From Linnemannia elongata (Eukaryota; Mortierellomycota; Mortierellomycetes; Mortierellales; Mortierellaceae): a stretch of DNA of 64,000 nucleotides. Location: contig JAXBDG010000024.1 in the NCBI GenBank assembly GCA_036320915.1, positions 248,001 to 312,000 of the forward strand, written 5' to 3'. Shown here one piece after another: positions 55,819 through 64,000 of this stretch. Both the position numbers and the translations under genes were made by a program. The notes below the pieces were generated by a model, which saw only the letters and a program-made list of their open reading frames with translations, did not search any database and was not told the origin of the DNA. Numbering within the stretch: the stretch's first letter is position 1; each line of letters starts with the position of its first letter.

Positions 55819-57971
55819 ATGGCCCCCATTTTGAAGCTGATCTTATCAGCGTCCCTCGCCACCCTGGCCACATTCACTCACGCTGCCCCTGCTCATGCCC
55901 CACCTACTCACACCGATGCTTGCGGTATCCTCGGGGGACTCAACGCTACAGCTGTCACATACAAGCATGTCGTCGACTGCTACAACGCCATCCCCTTCGA
56001 TAACAACCAGGCCAGCACAACCCTCTCATCCATGCTTACCCTCTTCAAGGATTTCTACGTCTTCACCGACTCTGCCCTCTCCCCTACCGCCACCAGACCT
56101 TTCAGTGACGACCCTGTCGACATTATTGCGAAATTGGAAAATATTGGTCGTACCAGGTACACCAGTGACTATCAGTTCCATACCGACATCCTCAACGCCG
56201 TTACTAGTCTGAGAGATGCTCACACAGCCTACTACAGTAAGTTGAATTTCGTGTGTTTGAGTATGTGAGTATCCTGAAGGCATGAAGAGCTGGCCTGTAT
56301 TTTTTTTTTAACACCCGCATATTTAATACATTTTTCTCTTTTGTAGTTATGTGTTACCTGGCCTATGCCTTTACCCAAAAGCTCTCCCTCTACGCTCCCG
56401 TCGTTGATGGCAAACAGGCAAGTAAAATCCTTCGATAAAGCATCCGTTCTTTGATGTTCTGAGTGGTAATGATGCTGGAAAACAAGCCCTCGACTAACAA
56501 TGCTTTCTAACTCTCTTTCTCGTCCCTTGAGCAGATTGTGCGTGTTTTCAAAGATGATGGCCAACGCAAGTATGACGACTGTACCGTGAACACGATCGAC
56601 GGCCAGGATGCCCTCACATATCTCAAAAACTATGCCCGAGATGTTACCGGTCACTCTCATGACCCCAACGCCCGTCTCAACTTTCTTCTCGCCACCCAGG
56701 ACTTTGACATGGCAAAGGGTATCTTTATTGATAAACCTGGCGACTTTGCCCTGCGAGTAACAGTCCCCGAGGCACCCTATGTCGACTACCAGCTCCAATG
56801 CCCTCACCTGACCCAACCCGTTAACCTCCGTGAGGAGTGGGAAATCTTCCCTCAGACCGAAGCTACCTTTGAGGATGTCAAATCTTATGTTACCAATGTC
56901 TGCCTTACCCCTACTGAGACCGCCCCTGCAACATCCCCCAAGAATGATGTAAAGGACCAGATTCTGTTCAAACCTATTCCCCAGATCATCAAGCGCGCTG
57001 AGCGCGATCCCGAAACCGTCACTCCTGGTCATCAGTACCCCGGCGCCGAGCAGCTTCTTGCTGGTAATGCTACCATCTTTTACCACCTCAAGGATCGGCC
57101 TGACACCGGGGTCGTGGTTTGTCATACGTTCCACATTGAGGAAGAAGAGCGCGATGTTATGATTGAGGGCCTGAAGGCATTCAACAGACGTAATATTACC
57201 AACATCATTGTCGACCTTCAAGGAAACACTGGTGGATATGCCCACTATGCTGCCTTCCTGGCCGACATCTTGTTCCCCAGCACCCACCATCTGCCAGGCG
57301 ACCTCCCATCTGATCTCCGCGTCAGCAAGTCCGTGCAAGAGATCTCAACACAAGGATACAACAACTCAAGGGCAGGATATTTTGACGCCAGCACATATAT
57401 CAACATGAACAACGGCACCTCCGTCTATCAGAACAACGATCTCTTCGACAAGCCCGTCACTATCACTCGCAACGGTCGCACCAATCTCTGGACCGAAAAG
57501 ACGTACGCATACTGGACCCCTGCTCCAGCTCACTACTTTACTGCCGCAACCTCTTTCCCTTGGTCGGACAAGGTCAACAACATCCGTGTCTTGACTGATG
57601 GTCTCTGTGGATCTGCCTGTGCCATGTCTGCATACTATTTCGCTCACCGCTATAATGTCTCTGCTTACTCTATCGGGGGTACCCATGGAGAGGACCTGTC
57701 AATGTTTTCGTTTGGCGGTGCGTCAGTGGTCAAATTAAGCGATGTCCAGAGTTGGTACAAGACATCTAACATGACTTGCCCTATGGCCGAGCTCCCCTAC
57801 AGGAGCATGGTCGCCTTTTCGTGGCTGGAGATGTATGGCGAGGGTCGAACCATGCCTCTGGAGTATGATGCTGAGCTGTACAGGCCTACTTATCGTCTTG
57901 ATTATACGCCTACTAATGCTCGTAGTCGGGAGGTAATGTGGAAGGAAGTTGCTGCTGCTTCTTGGAAGTAA
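55819..57971 (+). CDS. Secreted S41-family peptidase, gene 3 (641 aa)
   Basis: Exons 55819-56236, 56347-56417 and 56535-57971 give 641 residues with signal peptide LILSASLATLATFTHAA. Candidate catalytic residues: His135 in DAHTAYY and Ser523 in DGLCGSACAM; IIVDLQGNTGG and PLEYDAELY are conserved. A dibasic KR (IIKRAERD) in the linker before the C-terminal half may be a Kex2-type site. Intron 2 is GC-AG (CAG|GCAAGT). It is nearly identical to gene 4; much of exon 3 is unchanged, but a short patch around HIEEEE (57135) differs strongly. Confidence 0.88.
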
Positions 57972-58997
57972 TATTGATACCCTGTGGTGTTGGAGGGAGG
58001 TCCTTTTGTTATTTACTTAGACCAACTATCTATTATATATATATACTGTATTTAACTTCACGAATACATACTCGGGCAAGCTCAGGCCTACCAAAAAATT
58101 AACAAGATTGAAGATTTGGGTGAGTAATAGAGGTGGAAAGAAGAATCGGATGAGACTTTGGCCCGGTTGTAGTGGAAGTATGGAGCGTGGTATTAAGATA
58201 GTGACGCCTTCTAGTTAAGACTCTATGTTGATTTCTTAAACGGAAAAAGAAAAAGAGAAGGATTGAAAAGGTTGTCACACGACCACGTTCATGCTTGTGC
58301 TCGCGAGCGTACAAACAGCTTGGATAAGGAAGTCAACGCCCTGTGTGGATAACAAAAATAGTTTTCGACGTTGCACTTTCTCCCACCAATCAAAAAATAA
58401 GGTGAATGTGAAGCAAACCAGGTAAGGAACGACATTCAGCCCAATTCCTTATTTCTAGCTACTTGAGCATCATTGGATTGGAAGGATAAGTTAGATGTGA
58501 GTACACCTGGCACGCGGATGCTTTACCAAGGATAAACGAAAGTAGAGTAGGTACCACGACACTGCCCAGCACCATCCATGTCTGGTTGCGAGGTGATCCA
58601 CTTATACCAACAAACTAGGATAGTCAAACCAAACCAACAGTGTTCGCAATGGTCGGTCTGTAAAGCGATGCCTCAGGTCTAGGCTTCCAAAAATAACCTT
58701 TTTCCATATCAATGCTTCGTGAGATTAGAAAGAGGGCTTGATTGAGAAACACAACCAGTCTAACTTGGCTGAAAGCATATGTAGACACTTTCATGACTAG
58801 TATCACATAGGCTACAAGAACTCTGGATAAATAGTGAACCTTTGCCCCCCTCCAGACAAAGCAAATCATCACCAACATTAAACAAACAAAGCAATAGCAG
58901 CACAAGCACGATCTTTCTTTGCTCTCAGCTCCTCTCTCCACAACAAAAAACGATAATTAACAGTCACATTTACAAGGTGTAGATCATCCTTCCCCTC
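57972..58997 (+). promoter_or_regulatory. Spacer between S41 genes 3 and 4
   Basis: Homologous to 54759-55818 throughout, more diverged than the flanking exons. A TATA-like GATAAATAG lies at 58826-58834. No separate gene. Confidence 0.6.
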
Positions 58998-61156
58998 ATG
59001 ATGGGCCTTCTCGTCAAGCTGATTTTGTCAGCATCTCTCGTCACCTTGGCCACATTCACTCACGCTGCCCCTGCCCATGCCCCACCTACTCACACCGATG
59101 CTTGCGGTATCCTCGGAGGACTCAACGCTAGAGCTGTAACATACAAGCATGTCGTCGACTGCTACAACGCCATCCCCTTCGATAACAACCAGGCTAGCAC
59201 AACCCTCTCATCCATGCTCACCCTCTTCAAGGATTTCTACGTCTTCACCGATTCTGCCCTCTCCCCAACTGCCACCAGACCTTTCAGTGACGACCCTGTC
59301 GACATTATTGCGAAGATGGAAAATATTGGTCGTACCAGGTACACCAGTGACTATCAGTTCCATACCGACATCCGCAACGCCGTTACTAGTCTGAGAGATG
59401 CTCACACAGCCTACGACAGTACGTTTTAGTTCGTGTGTTTGAGCATATGATTGTCCTGAAGACTTGGAGAGCTTGCCTGTATTTTTTGCTAACACCCACA
59501 TATTTTTTTATACATTTTTCTCTTTTCTAGTTGGGTGTTATCAGGCCTATGTCTTTGCCCAAAAGCTCTCCCTCTACGCTCCCGTCGTTGATGGCAAACA
59601 GGCAAGTAAAATCCTTCGATAGAGCGTCCGTTCTTTGATGTTCGTGAGTAATATTGATGCTGGAAAACAAGCCCTCGACTAAAAATGGTTTCTAACTCTC
59701 TTTCTCGTCCCTTGAACAGATTGTGCGTGTTTTCAAAGATGATGGCCAACGCAAGTATGACGACTGTACCGTGAACACGATCGACGGCCAGGATGCCCTC
59801 ACATATCTCAAAAACTATGCCCGAGATGTTACCGGTCACTCTCATGACCCCAACGCCCGTCTCAACTTTCTTCTCTCCACCCAGGACTTTGACATGGCAA
59901 AGGGTATCTTTATTGATAAACCTGGCGACTTTGCCCTGCGAGTAACAGTCCCCGAGGCACCCTATGTCGACTACCAGCTCCAATGCCCTCACCTGACCCA
60001 ACCCGTTAACCTCCGTGAGGAGTGGGAAATCTTCCCTCAGACCGAAGCTACCTTTGAGGATGTCAAATCTTATGTTACCAATGTCTGCCTTACCCCTACT
60101 GAGACCGCCCCTGCAACATCCCCCAAGAATGATGTAAAGGACCAGATTCTGTTCAAACCTATTCCCCAGATCATCAAGCGCGCTGAGCGCGATCCCGAAA
60201 CCGTCACTCCTGGTCATCAGTACCCCGGCGCCGAGCAGCTTCTTGCTGGTAATGCTACCATCTTTTACCACCTCAAGGATCGGCCTGACACCGGGGTCGT
60301 GGTTTGCCATACCTTCCTTGTTTGGATAGAAGAGCGCGATGTTATGATTGAGGGCCTGAAGGCATTCAACAGACGTAATATCACCAACATCATTGTCGAC
60401 CTTCAAGGAAACACTGGTGGATATCCCCTGTATGCTGCCTTCCTGGCCGACATCTTGTTCCCCAGCACCCACCATCTGCCAGGCGACTTCCCATCTGATC
60501 TCCGCGTCAGCAAGTCCGTGCAAGAGATTTCAGCACAAGGATACAACAACTCAAAGGCAGGATATTTTGACGCCAGCAAATATATCAACATGAACAACGG
60601 CACCTCCGTCTATCAGAACAACGACCTCTTCGACAAGCCCGTCACTATCACTCGCAACGGTCGTACTAATCTCTGGACCGAGAAGATGTACGAATACTGG
60701 ACCCCCGCGCCAGCTCACTACTTTACTGCCGCAGCCTCTTCCCCTTGGTCGGACAAGGTCAACAACATCCGTGTCTTGACTGATGGTCTCTGTGGATCTG
60801 CTTGTGCCATGTCTGCATACTATTTCGCTCACCGCTATAATGTCTCTACTTACTCTATCGGTGGTACCCATGGAGAGGACCTGTCAATGTTTTCGTTTGC
60901 TGGCGCGGCAGTGGTCAAGTTAAGCGACGTCCAGAGTTGGTACAAGACATCTAACATGACTTGCCCTATGGCCGAGCTCCCCTACAGGAGCATGGTCACC
61001 TTTTCGTGGCTTGAGGTGTATGGTGATGGTCGAACCATGCCTCTGGAGTACGATGCTGAGCTATACAGACCGACTTATCGTCTTGATTATACGCCTACTA
61101 ATGCTCGTAGTCGGGAGGTGATGTGGAAGGAGGTTGCTGCTGCATCGTGGGCGTAG
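58998..61156 (+). CDS. Secreted S41-family peptidase, gene 4 (642 aa)
   Basis: Exons 58998-59418, 59531-59601 and 59720-61156 give 642 residues with signal peptide LILSASLVTLATFTHAA. Candidate catalytic residues: His136 in DAHTAYD and Ser524 in DGLCGSACAM. It ends SWA instead of the SWK of its sisters. Intron 2 is GC-AG. Compared with gene 3 the main difference in exon 3 is FLVWIEE for FHIEEEE before RDVM (about 60310-60335), an otherwise conserved stretch, suggesting gene conversion around a locally diverging loop. Youngest duplicate of the array. Confidence 0.88.
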
Positions 61157-61295
61157 TTGACATCGTTATTTTATATAGGCTAAAGATCTTTTTGAGGTGA
61201 CATGTACAGTCCCACAGGGTAGTAAAAAATACATACTTTGTTTGCTGACAAATCATTTGATGGTGACAGTGCGATCTTACTTTTTCAATGGAAGA
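61157..61295. other. 3' region of S41 gene 4
   Basis: Unlike the other units, the sequence after the stop diverges at once from the shared 3' region (no TTGATACCCTGTGG), marking the edge of the tandem array. Confidence 0.5.
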
Positions 61296-61470
61296 TGGAC
61301 TTGGGGGCAACTCGATCAGACCCAATGGAGCCGTTGCGCTGTCTGAGGCACTCAAGACCAACTCGACTTTCGCCACTTTGAACTACTAGCGCAATGCCTG
61401 GACTGAGAATGCTTGAGCTACGGCACTGTCTAGTGTCCAAGGCCGCCTGAATGGTAGTGCCCTTACTAAT
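61296..61470 (+). pseudogene. Leucine-rich-repeat relic
   Basis: The forward frame reads NSIRPNGAVALSEALKTN, then STFATLNY, a stop at 61387-61389, RNAWTENA, another stop, and ATALSSVQGRL. The NGAxALSEALKTNSTxxTLxL pattern is that of ribonuclease-inhibitor-type leucine-rich repeats. Only about one and a half repeats remain. It could derive from an NLR-type or other LRR protein. Confidence 0.55.
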
Positions 61471-62271
61471 ATAATATCAACGAGTCAACAAAGCTTCCAC
61501 AGCCTGTCTTGGGTTGCGAAGATGACGAAGGTAGTCTTACCTCCATTATCTGAGCAGACGAGCATGACTGTGTAAGCTAAGAAAAAAAAATGAATCTGCG
61601 CGATCTCTGAACACTCTCTTTCTAACCGAGCATGAGGAAAAAGAAAACAAAACTATGTAGCCCAAGGTAATTGGTCTTCTCGCCGGATGTTCAATAACTT
61701 CTACCGCTTATCAAGCAAGAGTAGGTCGAACTTTACGAACATAGCTTTAGGTTGATCGATCCCTGGAGCCACAGACATGACTCAACTGCCCTAACTGGAT
61801 AAAACGTGCAACGATTTTGTTATATTTGAAGAAAAAGAGGAGAGATGTTTGATAAGTGGCCGGTAGCCGCCAAGCAGTGTTGGTGACTCGACATCTTACG
61901 TCTCATGATCGCGGAACTCAAATTTGTGGCGCAACACGTAAAAGATTGTGTACGTGAAATTAATCTCCTACGTCCACGTTTGAGTTTGCCTTTCCGAACA
62001 GAAAGAGTCCCAATGGACGCGTTAAAGTTGGAAGTTTACTTTTCTTTTATCTCTCACCACTCCATGCATTCCTTTCATTCCTTTCATTCCTTTCATTCCT
62101 TTCATTCCTTTCATCCTTTCGTCCTTTCATTCCTCTCGTTTCTTTCATTCTTTCCTTCCTTTCATTCCTTTCGTTTCTTTCATTCTTTCATTTCTTTCGT
62201 TCCTTTCCTTCATTTCATTCTTTACCTTTCTTTTCTGTGCATCCATCATTCCCCCCCCCCCCTATTCAAAA
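61471..62271. other. Intergenic; pyrimidine repeat before Hsp70-like gene
   Basis: No gene seen. A 9-base unit (CATTCCTTT) is repeated at 62065-62120 and degenerates to about 62220, followed by a poly-C run (62250-62261) just before the ATG at 62272. Confidence 0.5.
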
Positions 62272-64000
62272 ATGAAAAGGTTGAACAAGAAAGGATTGTT
62301 CTCACTTTTGATTACTTTGATCGTTGTGATCTTCCTGTCCTCTGCAACCGTGTCTGCTGCTCAACCAGAACGTCTTCGTACGGCGCTTGCGATTGGTAAG
62401 AACAAGTTCACCCTTACCCTCCCTCTTCGGACCGCACTGCAGCATCCTCGGACTAACCATCGATTTTATGTTCATTTTCTTTCTTCTCAGAGGTTGGGTC
62501 TAGTGCCACTCGTTTGAGTGTCATCGGTGGTGATAACAGTGAACCGAAAATAATATCAATCGGTCCAGGAACACGCTCCTCGACTGGACCATTGGAGTCC
62601 AACTGGACAACCGAAGGATTCCTGTTGATTAAGGCACAGACGAAGCGCTTTATGTCCACCCATCCAACACACTTTTCAACCTTGACCATCCCATTGCATT
62701 GCGTTCACGGCTTCATTACGGTATCAGGCCCAACATTACCGGACACCAGGCATTCACCCTCATCGACATCACAGCCAAGTACCTGCAAGAACTAACAACA
62801 TCCGCAGAATCGATCCTCGGTCACAGTGTCTCCTTTGTTGGTATCATCTCGCCAGATGGACACGGCCTACGAACCACGTTAAAGGAAATCATCGATGATG
62901 GGTTCAAGGGGAACTACACCTTATTGGATACAGTTCATGTTGGATGCACTGAACGAATGGAAATTGAATTGAGGGAGGTGATGGAGGAAGCCTTGAATGC
63001 CGCAGGACTGCAACAACAAAAAATCTTTTCCCGCGTGTACAGGAGAGCCTCTGCTGCCGTTTTCATCTTTGATCGGGGCATGGTGTACAGTCAAAACGCT
63101 CTTGTCTATCGTCTTGGTGGCTCGACATTCGAGGTCTCAGTCTATGAATATGACGAAGAAGCCATTTATGCCATGTCCTCCGTCTATGATCAACACCTGG
63201 GCGGAAACGATTTTAATCAACGCATCGTCGACCATTTACTCCTGATCCACAAGAACAAGACCGGTCAGAATCTCTCCAGTGACGACAAGTTTCTCCTTCG
63301 ACTGAGAAACGAAGTCGAAAAGGCCAAGCGAATGCTCTCTGTCCAAGACTGTGTTCGGATTGAAATCGAGTCCCTCCACCCTGGAGTTCAAGGTCTCTCT
63401 GAAAAGTTGACTCGGTCTCAATTCGAGGATCTCAATATGGATCTCTTTACCAAGACCATCACGGCGATCGATCAGGCTATCGAAGACTCTGGTGAGTTTG
63501 CCAAGAATGACATCCACGACATTGTGTTCTCCGGTGGATCCACCAATATCCCCTTCCTTCAGTCGACCATCCGAGAGTATTTTGGCCGCCATAAGAGATA
63601 CCATGGATCAGCTCACCCTGAAACTACTGTCGTGTTGGGTGCGACAAAACTCAGTCATCAGAACCTGGTCGAAAAGAGGTATGGCAGCGACTTGTGTTGC
63701 ATGGGGGAAAGTCCAGGAGCCCTTGGTATCGAGACAGCCGGCGGAGTGATGTACACATTTAAGAATGCGTACTCCGACGGAAATATCAACAACATGTACT
63801 CGTTTTCCACCACGATGGATAATCAGGACCGAGTTATCGTCCGGGTCTTTCGTGGAGACGGAGAAAGGACGAGTCAGAATTTGTTCGTAGGCGGAATCGA
63901 GCTCACAGGCATTGCGCCGGCTCCCAAGGGCGTTCCGGAGATCCGTGTGAGACTTCGCGCTTCCTTGTGTGGCAGTTCTGTCGATCTGCAAGTCATGGAT
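62272..64000 (+). CDS. Divergent Hsp70-like protein with signal peptide, partial
   Basis: Exon 1 (62272-62395) encodes MKRLNKKGLFSLLITLIVVIFLSSATVSA, a signal peptide or anchor, suggesting an ER or secreted relative. Exon 2 starts at 62491 after a 95-nt intron. Hsp70 features in order: EVGSSATRLSVIGG in place of the usual phosphate-1 loop DLGTT; LGGSTFEVSVYEYDE (phosphate-2 region); HLGGNDFNQRIVDHL; EVEKAKRMLS; DIVFSGGSTNIPFLQ (adenosine motif); and ALGIETAGGVM...ELTGIAPAPKGVP (substrate-binding domain start). The frame changes by one step near 62635-62640 between FLLIKAQT and DEALYVHPSN, with no good splice sites, so there is a real frameshift or a base error. From there the frame is open to the window end, so the gene continues. 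Confidence 0.7.

Noticed and set aside
56232..57338. Reverse-strand 368-aa frame, also 344 aa at 59489-60523
   Set aside because: Antisense shadow of S41 exon 3, repeated only because the genes are duplicated; the forward frame has signal peptide, splice sites and catalytic motifs.

Overview
The window is fungal nuclear DNA, most likely from a Mortierella-type early-diverging fungus (Mucoromycota, Mortierellaceae). That is an inference from content: short GT-AG introns, long pyrimidine-rich 5' leaders, a NACHT/ARM-like/pentapeptide/WD40 (NLR-like) protein architecture, expanded secreted S41 peptidases, Helitrons with a Rep-helicase gene, and heavy microsatellite content. About one third of the window is ordinary gene space; the rest is duplicated blocks, gene relics and mobile DNA. 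I found no convincing rRNA, tRNA or CRISPR array.

Layout. 1-9.9 kb holds two NLR-like relics: a P-loop-less fragment (277-1377) and a full-length but four-times-broken copy (4359-9854). A 121-bp hAT-type MITE with an 8-bp target duplication follows at 10.0 kb. A 2.5-kb block (10279-12787) carries a reverse-strand pseudogene of a PD-(D/E)XK-like family and recurs almost unchanged at 33483-35989, where it again follows an NLR-like relic (31332-32762). 12.8-15.8 kb holds two Helitron relics and a dead Tc1/mariner transposase. 18.4-23.1 kb holds a Helitron Rep-helicase gene with open catalytic reading frames, followed by a pile-up of non-autonomous Helitrons (23.1-26 kb), one complete from end to end (24772-25448, reverse). 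At 27.2-29.0 kb lies an intact six-exon member of the PD-(D/E)XK-like family whose dead relatives sit in the duplicated blocks. A solo LTR with perfect 5-bp target duplications is at 29654-30096.

36-64 kb is gene-richer: a secreted S41-family peptidase (36282-38446); a single-exon reverse-strand protein that weakly recalls class I terpenoid synthases (41284-42846); a six-cysteine secreted peptide (46875-47135); a three-exon thioredoxin-fold protein (48742-47814, reverse); an S41 relic (50.4-51.0 kb) followed by three tandem S41 genes (52528-61156); a leucine-rich-repeat relic (61.3 kb); and a divergent Hsp70-like gene with a signal peptide that runs off the window end.

How the parts relate. 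The S41 genes are a birth-and-death tandem family sharing signal peptide, 71-nt middle exon and intron phases; three of the four intact copies carry a GC-AG intron 2. The NLR-like and PD-(D/E)XK-like genes are linked in both duplicated blocks. The stop codon in the nuclease-like pseudogene is shared by both copies, so the duplication came after gene death. The most novel-looking item is the intact PD-(D/E)XK-like gene and its repeated neighbourhood with NLR-like genes.
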